A stretch of 64,000 nucleotides of DNA from Turnera subulata (GCA_028386065.3 JAKUCV010006269.1:62001-126000), one strand, 5' to 3'. Positions 31,733 through 43,674 are shown, counted from the stretch's first letter. Program-made: numbers and translations. Notes: a model not told the origin generated them from the letters alone.

Positions 31733-33089
31733 GTGGGTACAATCTTCAACCAGTATTTTATTGACTTATTTTCCACAGATGGAGGGAGGGATATGGACCA
31801 GGTTTTAGATTGTACTTCTCCTAAGGTCACGCCTGTTCAAGCTGATGCTTTGCTACGGCCATATACTCAGGAAGAAGTTCTCCAAGCTCTTCATCAAATG
31901 CACCCCCTTAAAGCCCCAAGCCCAGATGGCATGTCTGCAATTTTTTACCGACAACATTTGGATATTCTCGGTAGTGATCTTATTTCTTTCGTCTTGTCTT
32001 GTCTTCACGGTCATTCTTCTTTGTCTTTTATTAATTCTACCTATATTGTTCTTATTCCAAAAATTCGTTCCCCTCTTTTGCCTAGTGATTTTCATCCGAT
32101 TAATTTATGTAATGTCCTTTATAAATTAGTGTTTAAGGTTGTTGCCAATCGTCTCAAAGTAGTTCTGCCTTTTGTTACCAGTTTATCTCAGAGTGCATTT
32201 GTTCCAAGATGTTTAATAACAGATAACGCTTTGATTGCTTTTGAGGTATTTCATTATATGAAAAGAAAAAAAGATGGTCAAAAGGTTGTTTTGGGTTTAA
32301 AGCTCGATATAAGCAAGGCATATGATCGGGTAGAATGGGATTTTCTAGAACAGATGATGATCAAATTGGGTTTTCCTTCTCAATGTATTTCCCTCATCAT
32401 GTCTTGTATTACTTCTGTTACATATTCCATTTTATTTAATGGCAAGCCTACCACATCCTTCAATCCGGAAAGAGGTCTCCGACAAGGTGATCCTCTTTCT
32501 TCCTGTCTTTTTTTACTTTGTGCAGAAGGCTTTTCTTCTTTGATCCAACAAGCAGAACAGAGAACTCTTATCCATGGTGCTTGTATATGTCGAATAGTCC
32601 CTCCGATCATTCATCTTTTCTTTTCCGGTGACAGTATTATCTTTATCAGGGCCAATGACAGAGAAGTGGATGCTATTCTAGCTATTATTCGTTCTTACGA
32701 ACATGCCTCTGGGCAAAGGGTTAATTTTGACAAGTCTTACAACAAGCCGAAATGTTTCTGAAGATGCTATTATTCATATCCAGCGAAGGATGGGATTTAA
32801 GGCTGTAGACAGATTTCAAAAATACCTTGGGCTACCTACGATGATCGGAAAATCGAAAAAAGCTATTTTCTCCACTGTTTGTGATCGTGTCCATAAGAAG
32901 CTTAGTGGATGGAAGGAGCGAATTTTGTCTAGAGCAGGTAAGGAGATATTAATTAAATCTGTAGCTCAAAGTATTCCTAATTACTTCATGAGCTGTTTTC
33001 TCCTTCCAGTGTCTATTTGTGATGAAATAGATGGAGCGATAAGACGGTTTTGGTGGAGTCATGACTCTAATCGGAGGGGGATTCATTAG
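31733..33089 (+). pseudogene. LINE-2 reverse transcriptase domain
   Basis: 31733-32761 is open for 342 codons: KAPSPDGMSAIFYRQH, YIVLIPKIRSPLLPSDFHPI, GLKLDISKAYDRVEWDFLE and GLRQGDPLSSCLFLLCAEG. The catalytic box reads LFFSGDSIIF instead of the usual FADDS, so one of the two metal-binding Asp residues is replaced by Gly. A frameshift near 32740 leads to 32703-33089 (KYLGLPTMIGKSKK, WWSHDSNRRGIHW-type end with a stop). Confidence 0.88.
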
Positions 33090-34075
33090 CTTTCTTGGGA
33101 GAAAATTTGTTTAGCAAAACAGTATGGTGGTCTCGGTTTCAGACATTTTGGTGCCTTTAACCAGGCCATGCTTGCTAAACAAGCCTGGCGTATTCTACAA
33201 CAACCAGATTCTCTTGCTGCCCGTGTCTTAAAAGCACGATATTTCCCAAGAACCAATCTCACGCATGCCTCTTTGGGATTTCAACCGAGTTATATTTGGC
33301 GTAGACTTCTCCATGGCTGAGAACTTTTATCTTCAGGAGGTGGATGGATTGTAGGTGATGGGCGTACGATTCGCATTTTGGGAGATCAGTGGCTTCAAGG
33401 TGTATCTCTTGCTGCTGTTTCCTCTGCCAATATGAATTTTCATCATACAGATGCGGTTCATCTCCTTATTGATCCCTCCTCGTGACAGTGGAACCAGGAC
33501 TACATTGCTTCCAATTTTTCTCCTCAGGATGCGGCTTCCAATCTCAATACACCATTGGGGGAGAACCATTGCATGATTTTTTTACATGGCAGCATACTGC
33601 TTCAGGTTCTTACACAGTTAAGAGCGGATATCACCATGCTATCTCTCATCACCTTTCTGGAGCTGTTACTACGGGTATATGGAAGTATATTTGGTCCTTA
33701 TTCCTGCCTCCACGGGTTCGTCATTTTTGTTGGCAGCATGTTCATGATGTGCTTCCCACTAGAACACTTCTTCGTTCTCGTCAGGTTGATGTTCCTGCAG
33801 ACTGTCCTTTTTGTAGACAAGAACCAGAATCAGCTATTCATATCTTTCGAGACTGTCCATTGATCTTACCGGTTTGGCAGTTGAGTCCTATTTCTTTGCC
33901 TCCATCTTCTCATGACGATCCAATGGGTTGGTTTCTGGATCTTTCTCACCAGTATCCGACATCTGATTTGGAAGTGTTTGTTATCACGGCGTGGGCCATT
34001 TGGCGAGCACGAAATGATTTTGTCTTCTCGGATAAGCCATTGACTCCTTCACAGATCATTTTCTATGCTGGCTAA
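33090..34075 (+). pseudogene. LINE-2 post-RT region with zf-RVT
   Basis: After several stops (33090-33480, still recognisable as LAKQAWRILQQPDSLAARVL), the frame 33482-34075 carries the zf-RVT segment: SGYHHAISH, WKYIWSLFLPPRVRHFCWQH and CPFCRQEPESAIHIFRDCP. It ends WAIWRARNDFVFSDKPL at a stop. Confidence 0.82.
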
Positions 34076-34519
34076 TTGCTTGTTGATTATCAGCGTGACA
34101 ACCTTCCTTCCCTAGCTCCTCGCACCAATTGCACTACATCTCAAGGACAATCTTCTCTATCTTGGAAGCCTCCCCCAACAGGTCTGTTAAAACTGAATAC
34201 TGATGCTGCTTGGTCTCTTACTAGTATTGAACTTGGCATGGTTCTTCGTGATCCAATGGGGCAGGTTATCTTCAGCAGTTCGTTCATCCTCCATGGTGCT
34301 TTTTCAGTGTTGGAAGCCGAACTTCAAGCTGGCTTATGGGCTCTACGATTACTGCAACAACATTCTATCACTCATTTTATTTGGGAGTCAGATTGCCAAT
34401 CTCTTGTCCAGGCCCTTAACTCACTTTCCTTTCCGAATAATAGGGCCCGTATTTTCTTTGTTGACATTATTGCTGTTCTCTCTTTTAGTTCCTTTTTGGT
34501 CAATTTGTTTTTCACCTAG
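34076..34519 (+). pseudogene. LINE-2 RNase H domain
   Basis: The frame includes LLKLNTDAAWSLTSIELGMV, EAELQAGLWALRLL and WESDCQSLVQALNSL, the RVT_3-type RNase H motifs (the D of NTDAAW, E of EAEL and D of ESDC are the expected acidic residues). A shift near 34450-34490 separates the final helix (LAHGLAQNGL, near 34530). It would remove RNA from the RNA:DNA hybrid. Confidence 0.82.
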
Positions 34520-34692
34520 AGTCACTAACCAACTAGCTCATGGATTAGCTCAGAATGGTTTAAGTGAGGGTGAACATTTCTAGGATCATGATATCCCTCC
34601 CTTTGTAAGACATGCCTTTCAGCATGACTCCATTCAATGAGATCAATTTATCTGGGTTCTCAAAAAAAAAAAAAAAGATAACGAAGAGAGAT

Positions 34693-35351
34693 GAATAGAT
34701 TTTTTGTATGCTAAACAATTTCGTTGGGAATTTTATAGATCTAAATACCGACAAAATACCTGACTTTGCACTACTTATTTTGGTCTTAATTTAAAATATG
34801 TTACATCCAAGTTTCTTAAATAATTTACGTCCTCTTATTAAATTCGATACCATCACGTCAATTGTGGAGTAGCATTAACATCTCCCATTTAATATACCGC
34901 TACCAATGGTTTAGTTAATGCACGTTGAGTAATTATCTTTCCTTTTTACAGTAATTCTTAAATATTGACGAGAGTCTTGCACACCGTTTCACAGTCTAGG
35001 ACAAAAATTCCACATAAAAACATACCATCATGGATAGGCTAGAAATTATATGAGCATCATTTCACAACATATCAAACAGGCAAATAGAAGATAAAGAAAA
35101 CTAGCTATGTTAGGAAGTTAGGAGTAAGATAAGGAATGGCCCTCTTTAGAAATGAACAAGAACCACTGTAGTTAAAACCAATGTGGATCCATAGGAGGTC
35201 ACAGTTTCCATTTAGATATTAAGGCGATTGCAGTACTAGAATCGGCCAAAACTCCATAAACTTTGTGGTCATTTAGTCACAAATGCCACTGTCTGGATAC
35301 ATATTCTCACCATTAAGAAATAGGTTGAGTTCCAAAGTTGGTCAACGGAAG
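34693..35351. other. Downstream flank of the prefoldin-like gene
   Basis: The right part is presumably the 3' UTR of the minus-strand gene. No clear polyadenylation signal or other gene can be assigned. The left part is plain AT-rich DNA next to LINE-2. Confidence 0.4.
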
Positions 35352-38150
35352 TCAAGGAGAACTCAGCTTTTGTAGCTTGGAATTGGCTGAATCAAGTTGT
35401 TCTGCATCATATTCAAATTGGAGGAGAAACCACTGTACTTAATAAGAGCACATAGATGAACAAGAAGAGTGAATATGTACAGTTACCTACTTTGCTCAGA
35501 TGCTGTTACTTTTTGAACTGTCATACGAAAGAAAAGGTTTCCATTTTTCTGATAGACAGCCTGTTGACAAGGAGATCATGATAAATCCATAACAATACAG
35601 AAGGCCTCTGACCACCATAATAGCAAAAATAAAGTTACCGCTTATTGTATACTAAAATAATCAGGAAGATGACTGAAAAATTTAAAGACAGAGCAAGAAA
35701 GCTATAGGTATAAACATGGCAATGAATTATTGCATGTTGAGCACAATTCTTTGTACCAAATACAGACATAGTCAATAGCCTGATTTTGCCCTTCCATTTG
35801 GCTCTAACCAGGACCTTAACCCAGCCCCACAAATTAGGGTATTGCTAATGTGTTAGTTTCAGGACACCTACTAACATTTTATTTGCCCCGAGCCAACCCA
35901 AAAAGGTAGCTGTCCTACCCGGCACAAACTTATTCACCAGAAACCTTCACCCTGGAGAAAACCCAAACCCAGCTCTACCCCATTGTTTCCAGAAAACAGA
36001 ACCCAACCAAATAACCTGATCTCTCAAACTCAGCTCTATCCATTTCTGCATTTGACAACAAGTGCTGCCTGCTTTGGCTATATCCTTCACACCCGGTTTC
36101 CTCTTTGCAAGACAAGTTACAGCATGCAAATCAACACTACGATGGTTCTGCTCAGTATGCAGGGTATGTACTGAAATAATTTTTCGGTACAACTCCAGTG
36201 GAAAGATTTTGTAGGTTATTTTTCTGATCCAACTCAGAGACGTGTTTTCTTTCCTCATCCTCACTGATATCACACCGGTTCATTCCAAGTCTGTTTAAAT
36301 AATGATAAACCTAAATCCTTGCATGAACTTACAAGCGCATGAATGCACAAACACAAAAACACATGAATGCGCCTGCTGCAAACACACCCCTTCTGCAAGC
36401 GGAAATCAAAACCACTTTTTTCCCACATCCTCTGTACCATGAACAAGATGTCTACCATGGCCATACACAATATCATGGGTTTGGCCTCCAATTGGTAAGA
36501 ATACCCATAAACATATCTTCCAAATGGGTCAGAAAAGTAGGAATAGAAGCACAAACAATTTTATGCAGGCAACCCCAGTAAAGAAGAGTCCATTGGGTTA
36601 AAAATACCAAAACAAAAATATATATATATTATCTGATAAGAGTCCCAAAATATGATAACAATCCATACCCATGCACGGTGGAACTTACGATTCCATGAAC
36701 ATGCTGCATGTCCAATTTTCAGTGTGCTGGATTGGCTTTATACCAAAAGGTAGAACCCGCCACTTATCATCATTAGGCATGCTGTAGCCAATCAATTTTC
36801 GGTAACCCCTCCAAAACACTGCAATTTCCATTGACATACAGTCCCTTTGACCAGCAGCATTCACATATGCCCCAGACACAAGCTGGTTACCAGACAGTGC
36901 ATTCCATTCTATCCCTGCATTATCAAAGCTACATACTCTTTCCTTCTCACCAGAAGGGCTCTGTTGTGAAAACATCTGTTTCAAATTCTTGTCCAAAGAG
37001 TGTCCTTGCCTGTCACGACCTTTTTTTTTTTTTGATACTAATGAGTATCCCAGCTCGACAAGCTAGACTAATCTCATCCGTGGCTCGACACCCAATCTCG
37101 CTTCCCGGGCATTTAGCCTAAGACCACGAGCGGGGTCCAACATATTTAACCACTCCCAACAGGTGCATTTTCCAGCATACTGATATCCTATTGCAGCTTT
37201 GGCTTGTTCACCTCAACTTTACCAGAAAAGTCACCATAGGAAGTAACAAATTCATGTTTAGATTTCGGTCCACCACTGCTTCTCACAGATTATCTGGTTG
37301 AGGAATGATGGGGAGAGCTTGGATTGAGAGAACGGGCTACAGCTAGATTTGAGTATTTTGTAGGGCGAAGGTCTGGTTGAATGAGTTTGTGCCCGGTAAA
37401 GGAGTAATATTTTGGGTTGGCTGCGGGACAAATGAAATGTGCCCCAGGATAAAAACGTTAATCCTCGCTACGATTAACTCACTATTTATACCATATTTTG
37501 CTGGAGAAGGCATACCATTACCATTAACTAACTAGTCATACAGACTGTATGACCAATAACCCCTGGCAACAGTCAGAAAGAAAAAGAGAAGGAAGAAGAC
37601 TAAAATGAACAGACTCAATCACCACCATGACAGTCTAGAAATGATATTAATTTTAGAGCTTGCAACTGCAGATTGAAATTCTAAAGAGAAGTTACTGCTC
37701 TGCAGAGAAATACACAGCACCCAAGGAAAAGATACTGCCTCAACTGTAAGTCCTTACATTCATCCCATGAATCACAAATCACAAACAAGTCACAAAAGAA
37801 TAACAGAACTCTAGTTTTAATACACACGGAAACAGCAGCGGTAACTTAACGCACGAAACAAGAAGACCCATGAAAGGCAATTAATTTTGTTTAGCTCATA
37901 AAAGGACAACTTACACGAGACGCTGGAAGATTACTGAGCTCAGCTATTGCAACTTCATGGCTTCTAATCTGATAGCATCAAACAAACAACAACAGGCCCA
38001 GAAAAAAAAAAAAAAAAAGTGGGTTTTTAATGTAAAGATACCAAAATAACAAGAGAGAAAGTGCCAAAAAAAAAAGCGAGAAAGAAAGTGACGTACGGTT
38101 CTGACGAGATCGACGCTTGGGTCGGCGGCGGCGGTGGAGGTGGCTGCCAT
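35352..38150 (-). CDS. Host gene: small prefoldin-like protein, four exons
   Basis: Exons by splice signals: 38150-38097, 37968-37915, 35560-35491 and 35401-35352. All three introns are GT-AG (donors GTACGT, GTAAGT, GTAGGT). The sizes of 54, 54, 70 and 50 bp give exactly 75 residues and a stop. The product starts MAATSTAAADPSVDLV and has RSHEVAIAELSNLPASR, AVYQKNGNLFFR and ASEQKQLD across exon joins. This resembles the short plant prefoldin-chaperone-like family (related to animal ASNSD1-upstream-frame proteins), recalled from memory. The family is helical and expected in cytosolic chaperone complexes. Intron 2 is 2.35 kb and holds retroposed debris. A copia element begins 270 bp upstream of the ATG. 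Confidence 0.85.
36685..37350 (-). pseudogene. Unrecognised gene fragment in intron 2, split by a retroposon
   Basis: Minus-strand frames on both sides of the retroposon look protein-like: GGPKSKHEFVTSYGDFSGKV (about 37290-37210) and an open frame of 103 codons at 36996-36685 (ERVCSFDNAGIEWNALSG, YVNAAGQRDC, KLIGYSMPNDDKWRVLPFG). I do not recognise the family. Stops separate the pieces, so this is probably an old gene copy that landed in the intron. It is on the same strand as the host gene but lacks obvious splice sites. Confidence 0.35.
37021..37140 (-). mobile_element. Poly(A)-tailed retroposon fragment, SINE-like
   Basis: The minus strand ends GGGATACTCATTAGTATC followed by 13 A residues (plus-strand T run 37021-37033). 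The compact, GC-rich body and simple A tail suggest a SINE or the 3' end of one. I could not find a convincing TSD or a pol III A/B box pair, so the left end is approximate. Confidence 0.45.
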
Positions 38151-38414
38151 GAAATCACTTACTGGAGCGAGCAGGGACGGGTTTTCGGGGCTTAAAGTTG
38201 TTGTGACTTGTGATACTAAATTTGGGGATCGTGGACGGGTGAGCCCTGATTCCGAACCCGAGTAAACCTAATTAACCGAATCCCACATAATTCGGCCAAT
38301 GTCCAAACCCAAAAAAATTCGGTTTGGTTTGGACGCGCCTGGACAAATTTTGGTCAGAAAAACCAATCGATCTTATCTTAAGCCTTATTACTTTTAACCG
38401 AAAGCTTATAAATG
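38151..38414 (-). promoter_or_regulatory. 5' UTR and promoter region of the prefoldin-like gene
   Basis: Only about 265 bp separate the ATG from the copia insertion. There is no obvious TATA box. The first ~60 bp upstream of the ATG are GC-richer and likely leader. The original upstream DNA now starts at 45342. Confidence 0.4.
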
Positions 38415-38419
38415 TATAT

Positions 38420-38674
38420 TGTTTTAAAAAAATGTAATAACTTTGACAGAATAAAATGGAATGTTAAATTTAGAAAATAGAAAGAAGGATCCTATATAAT
38501 CGTCATTCTCAATCTCCAGAAGAGTGTATGGTTTTCTTTTATAGCCATCATTTGGCCTTGCCAAGCAAAATAATCCAACACCAAACAAACAAACCGGTGG
38601 CAGATCTTTTATCAACCATACATTATTCATGCTCTAGCTTCACAAAAAGTAATGACATTCATTAATTTATAACA
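38420..38674 (-). repeat. Copia 3' LTR
   Basis: 255 bp, preceded on the minus strand by the polypurine tract CAACGGAGAG (38675-38684). Compared with the 5' LTR it lacks two short blocks, of about 16 and 22 bp. Confidence 0.9.
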
Positions 38675-38849
38675 CTCTCCGTTGAATGTTATTGTGCTAA
38701 GATAGAATACATTTTGGAAGAACTGCCTCGTTAAAAACTTTACCAAAAAAACCCAGTGGGACAAAAACTTGGTGAAAGAAAAAAGAGTTCAGTGCGTATT
38801 CTACTCCTGTTCATTTTCTACTCTCCCTCATTTTGGCCTCTCTTGATGC

Positions 38850-40069
38850 TTTGAGGTCGTCATGTGCCAAACTCTTTTATCAACTTTTCAAAGGATGAAG
38901 TGGAAAGTGACTTCGTGAATAATTCTGTCAGGCTATCATTTGGACCAATCTTTGATGTATTCTTCCTTTAATTGGACAATGCAAATAGATCTTCATGAAT
39001 TATTGTTGAAGCATCTTCATCACTATCTTATTTTTGTGGTCGTCATAATATATCAGTTCTTTCATGTATAAGGAATAGCATGTGCTTGTTTGTGCTTTAT
39101 CTGGATCAAATAAATGACATGCATCTGCAAAACAAACTTTATCTTTTTTGGACTCACAAGGTCAACATAATTTCATATTATATCTTCCTAATAAGTTTAT
39201 CGCAAAAACTTCAGGCTTTATGTTACTAGCAAGATAAAATGCACTGATATGGTACTTCAGGACCAAATTAATCTTTTCGAGATTTTTCATAACTCTTTTT
39301 GAAATATAGCACGCCATTTGGAAACTTCTTCAGGAGTTCTAATAATATTTTAAATCACAAAAATAATGAATTCAGATATTGATATAAATCATCAACGAAA
39401 ATAACAATAATAATAAAATCATACATGCACTGATAAAATAAAATATATAAAGCATATATGCAAGCATAATTATACTATACATATCCAAATTGATTCAAAC
39501 CATGTAAATATTAATTTAGTTTAATTGAGTATATTCCCGGAAATTAGTTGCTTCAGGCAACTTGAATCCTTCAGCGATTCTCATATATATGTCATGACTT
39601 ATGGATCCATAAAAATAGGCTGTAAGAACATCAACTAGACGCATTTCTAGTTTTTCATGTACCGCCAGACTTATCAAATACTGAAAATAATTGCATCCAC
39701 CACAGGGGAGTATATCTCCTCATAATTAATATCAGGTCATTGGGTAAAACTTTGTGTTATAAAGTGTGCTTTATATCTCACAATTTTATTTCATTTTTGC
39801 ACAAACCATTTATAACGGACCAATTTTACATCATCTGATGTATGGACTACAGGTCCCAAAAACTTCTCACTTCATAGCGAGACTAACTCAGCCTTAATTT
39901 TTCCTCTTAATTTTGGCCAATCATTTCTCCGCCAGGATTCATCAACTGATTTTGGCTTATGATCCTCATTTCCTTTCATAATATTTAGCGCTATATTATA
40001 TGAAAAAATTCCGTCGACGGTTGTTTCACGTCGGTTCCATCTTGTTCCTGATACAGTATAATTGATCAA
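38850..40069 (-). pseudogene. Copia reverse transcriptase remnant
   Basis: The region opens with INYTVSGTRWNRRETTVDGI and ALNIMKGNEDHKPKSVDE, the conserved lead into copia RT. With stops and shifts it goes on through SEKFLGPVVHTSDDVKLVRY and an ITQSFTQ-type motif near 39750. Downstream the reading is too broken to place the catalytic box. Confidence 0.7.
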
Positions 40070-40549
40070 TATCTCATCATTTTCATTTATTTCAAGAATT
40101 AGTTACTTCTGGAACTTTATCAATTGTGTCAGGGACCTCTTCGGGAGGATTTTCCTCTTCTTGAGGATTTTCAATTTGAACCTCTACTGGAGGTCTTATT
40201 TCTTGCTGGGGCCCGTCTTGTATTTTTGCTCCTTTTTCTTTATTAAGATTTTCTTTTTAATCTTTGGAACCGAGTGTATTCCACGCTTCTGGCGTATTTT
40301 AGATTCATTTGCATACTTTAATTGTTTTTCAGGAACATCAATTTAAATAGGAGCATCTGCAGCTGGTATATAAGATTTGGTCACTCTATTTAGATTAGTA
40401 AATGTGTCTGACAATTAATTTATCATATTTTGCAAATAAATCACCTTTTTGAACTTCAGGTTCACACTAATTTGTTCGACGATCAAAAATTAGATATTGA
40501 TAATACATTTCAATAATCTCTTGATCCAGCTGCTTATTTTCTCCCCCTG

Positions 40550-41440
40550 ATGTTGGGTAAACACTTTATCAAATTAACAATAAGCAAATCTTGTTATAAA
40601 TAAATCTCCAATCTCTAGTCATTGGTTTCAATTATTTTGTAACTGATGGAGATTCATACCCAACATATATTCTCAATCTACTTTAAGGACCAATTTTACT
40701 ATGCTGTGGTGGAGCATTAGACACATATACTGTACAACCAATGGTCCGAAGATGGGAGATATTAGGTTTGTGACCATGAACAAATCGAATAGGAGAGAGC
40801 TTATGATAATTTATTGGCCTGATGTGCACAATGCTTGCTAGATGCAAAATAGCATGTCCCCAAACAATAACGAGGAGTTTGCATCTCATCAATTAATGAT
40901 CTTCCAATCAACTGGAAAAACGTTTAATATTCGGTTCTGCTAGACCGTTTTCGGTATGAACATAAACTACAGGATGTTCAACCATAAATTCAATTGACAT
41001 ATTAGAAATGAATTCACCAGCATTATCAAGACGTATAGTTTTAATAGCATGATTAGGAAAGTGTGTTCGCAATTTGATTAACTATGATAATAAGCGCAAA
41101 TCCCAAGTTGCATAAAGATAATAAGCACACACATGGCACCATCTAGTCGATACATCGATTAAAACCATAAAATACCTAAATGGTCCACAGAGCGGATGTA
41201 TATATCCGCAAATATTTCTCTGAATTCATTCAAAAAAAAGTCTGGTGATTCTAGGCCAATCTTATCCTACGCAGGCTGAATAATTAATTTTTCTTGTGAG
41301 CAAGCAAGCACATGAAAATTCATTGGCTTTGAAAAACTCCTAGTTTTTCAATAAAAGACCAAATGAATTTTCAATAATTTTACGCATCATTATTGATCCG
41401 GGATGACCCAACCGGTTATGCCAAACAATAAATTCATCAA
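40550..41440 (-). pseudogene. Copia pre-integrase and integrase remnant
   Basis: HNRLGHPGSIMMRKIIENS (the HHCC-region GAG_pre-integrs motif) is followed by CACSQEKL, STRWCHVCAYY, IRLDNAGEFISNMS (integrase core Asp motif) and HTENGLAEPNIKRF. The last open part is 40683-40892 (WGHAILHLASIVHIRP, FVHGHKPNISHLRTIGC). At least eight stops interrupt it. Confidence 0.78.
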
Positions 41441-41856
41441 CCAACTTCTAGTTGGTACCAGCTTCAGGCTGTGCAAACTATATATTCAATAATTTTGGAA
41501 AAATTATTTACCAGCTTCAGGCTGTTATATGATAGCTACAGGCTGTTGTGTACCAATTTAAGCAACTGTGTGCCACTAATAATTGATGGCAGAAAAATCA
41601 GAGTGATTGAACAATTATTAATGTGTCGGCAAACTTTTTCAAAAAAAGCAAATCCTTGAAGATTGAAAAAGCTTTGGAGTTTTGTGTAAAAATAATTCGA
41701 ATTTCTAATCACCAAAATTTCTCTTGGATCTTTCCGGAGACAGAAAAAGGGTCCACATTTGAAAAACTGACATCTTACTTTTTATGCTCAGACTATAAGA
41801 AGGGAGGAGAGTTATATGGTAAAAACAAGAAGATTCAGAAAAAACACGAGAGAAAA

Positions 41857-42540
41857 ATGCCTTCCTCGACTACTGTCTCCTTTGTTGAGGGTGCCTTTCT
41901 TGGAAGGAGGAATAGATTAGCATATAGTATGGTGAATGAGCAACAAGAGGAATTACCGAGTGAGCTCGAAAGAATTCCTCGTTTGGTTTTCGTTGATGAG
42001 CTCTGTTCGTCTAGGTTCTTTGTAACTCCTATGGAAGAAACTTTCTTCCTAGAGGACCAAGGTAACCTAAGGATTTCTTTTTATGGCTCGGCTAATTCTA
42101 TTATGTTTTTCATTTCTGGAAGACTTCAGGAATTTCAGCTAGAGCCTTCTTGTCAATTTCTGAATCAGAGTAGTTATTATCAAGTTTCCATGATGGCTCG
42201 GAGTGTCCCTAGAGTGTCTAGGTTACCACCTACATGGCCTAAGGTTCGATTGCCACTATGGAATTGTAGGGGAGTAGCCAGACGATCCCAAGATTTCGTA
42301 CGTACCTTAAGGGATCTGAAGAATTAGTACAAGCCTAACATGGTACTAATCACCGAAACCTTGTGGCAACTTGAAGAAAAGCATGGAGTCATTCCACTCT
42401 GTTTTCCTCCAACAAATCGATTTGAGCTTCCTAGTGAAAACAACATGGGTGGTATGTGGTTCTCTTGGAACGAGAGTGTTAGGGTCAACATCAATAATAA
42501 AACTCAAAGTTTTAGAGTCAATGTTGTACCCAATAGATAA
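41857..42540 (+). pseudogene. ORF B, copy 2: unknown domain fused to LINE-like endonuclease start
   Basis: 684 bp with one in-frame TAG at 42325-42327; otherwise it is collinear with copy 1 (18381-19063) from start to stop. The motifs match copy 1: FVEGAFLGRRNRLAYSMVNE, LVFVDELCSSRFFVTPMEET, GSANSIMFFISGRLQEF, then PLWNCRGVARRSQDF, PNMVLITET, GGMWFSW and a shared terminal FRVNVVP. In a 50-codon stretch (codons 44-93) 24 codons differ silently and six by amino acid. It is AT-rich where copy 1 is GC-rich. It lies antisense inside the copia element between gag and integrase. Upstream, CTATAAGAAG near 41791 could be a TATA box. No ORF A partner is visible. Confidence 0.75.
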
Positions 42541-42639
42541 TAAATATATAAATAATTGTTTAAACTTATGTATGAGAACAATTCCTTTATGTGAATCTTC
42601 TCCTATAATGGATCTATTTATGCAATAATATAAATATGC

Positions 42640-43313
42640 ATGTTTTCCTTTAGCCTTGCCATTATTATAACCATTATGGTCATAGTAATTAGAATGGATT
42701 TTTTTACATCCATGTCCACATCCGCAGCCATGACCAAAATTATAATTATACAGTCGCATTCGCTTCAGGGAATGGAACAAAGTCAATTGGACGGGATTCA
42801 TAATAGCTCATTATTTTTTTTTTCTGCCATAATGAGGCATGAAATTAGATTCATAACATTTTTGCGAATTCTTTTGCACCATATTGCTACTGCAGGAGCA
42901 CATTTGAGGCAAGAAAAGTGGAGATTTTTTTTCGTGTACGCATCAGTGATATTTTCTCCATACAATTTTGTCTGAGGGCTTATTCAAAACATAACAGAAT
43001 TATATTTGTGCACAGGTTTAAAATCTTGCAACCTCAGATGCATTTATGCATAACGGGCTTTTGGAAGAATGACCATCTTCTGGTGGCCATACCTTTCTTT
43101 TAAATTCTTTTGAAGATCTGCAGGATCTTAGACAATAAAATATTCAGTCTTTAGACTATCAGTAAAATTATAGTTTTCGCCTTCACTTCCTTCCTTAATG
43201 GCGTCTCTCGGACCATTAGTATGTAAATGCATTTCAGCATCTAGTACTCATGACAATTAATTTCTTCTGGAAATATCACAGGCCTCAAATTCAAGTTTTG
43301 TAATATTGGCCAT
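42640..43313 (-). pseudogene. Copia gag remnant
   Basis: It starts MANITKLEFEACDISRRN at 43313. Despite many stops it keeps VILPKARYAMMHLRLQDFK, LISCLIMAEKKNNELL and a Gly/Cys/His-rich run (FGHGCGCGHGC) in place of the usual RGRGRG stretch. It breaks off near the inserted ORF B block. Confidence 0.75.
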
Positions 43314-43417
43314 TATAGCAGTGAAGAAATAATAACAAAGATAAATAAGTATAAAGAGTAGTACAATGATAATATAGAATATATAGTATATACGCCTATG
43401 TATGTAAGTATGTATGT

Positions 43418-43600
43418 ATGCTTACTCGATAAATCTTTCAGCAATATTAATAGAATAATAATATAGAATACTTAATATATGTATGCTTACTCGATAAATC
43501 TTTCAGCAATATTAATAAAATAATAATGTAGACTATGTAATGTATATATGCTTACTCGATAAATCTTTTAGCAATATAAGTACTATATATGTATATATAG
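43418..43600. repeat. Tandem repeat in copia leader, ~64 bp, about 2.5 copies
   Basis: The phrase TATGCTTACTCGATAAATCT starts at about 43418, 43482 and 43547. Each copy is followed by TTYAGCAATATTAATARAATAATAAT or a variant. The repeat sits between PBS and gag. Confidence 0.8.
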
Positions 43601-43658
43601 AAATGATAAAAGTTGTAATAAGAAAAGTTGTAGAAATAATTACCTTAGCAGGATAGAG

Positions 43659-43674
43659 ACTCGTGCTGATAACG
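43659..43674 (-). other. Copia primer binding site
   Basis: Directly after the LTR end (TATAACA) the minus strand reads CGTTATCAGCACGAGT, the form seen next to many plant copia LTRs and partly matching initiator tRNA-Met. Confidence 0.65.

Larger units (their letters stand above)
31644..34675 (+). mobile_element. LINE-2, 5'-truncated L1-type retrotransposon
   Basis: Flanked by the 17-bp TSD AGATAACGAAGAGAGAT (31627-31643 and 34676-34692). A poly(A) run of about 14 bp ends at 34675. The copy begins inside the endonuclease-RT linker (phrase FHGKATQRRKCNFIKG at 31644), so endonuclease and ORF1 were never copied. RT, zf-RVT and RNase H follow in order with several shifts and stops. The RNase H domain places it in a different LINE group from LINE-1. 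Confidence 0.92.

Noticed and set aside
34076..34519. RNase H-like frame as a possible independent host gene
   Set aside because: It is collinear with LINE-2 RT and zf-RVT and ends before the LINE poly(A) and TSD.
41459..41555. CAGGCTGT phrases that resemble the Athila-1 palindrome
   Set aside because: They are direct repeats (ACCAGCTTCAGGCTGT) without the palindromic second half and belong to copia sequence.
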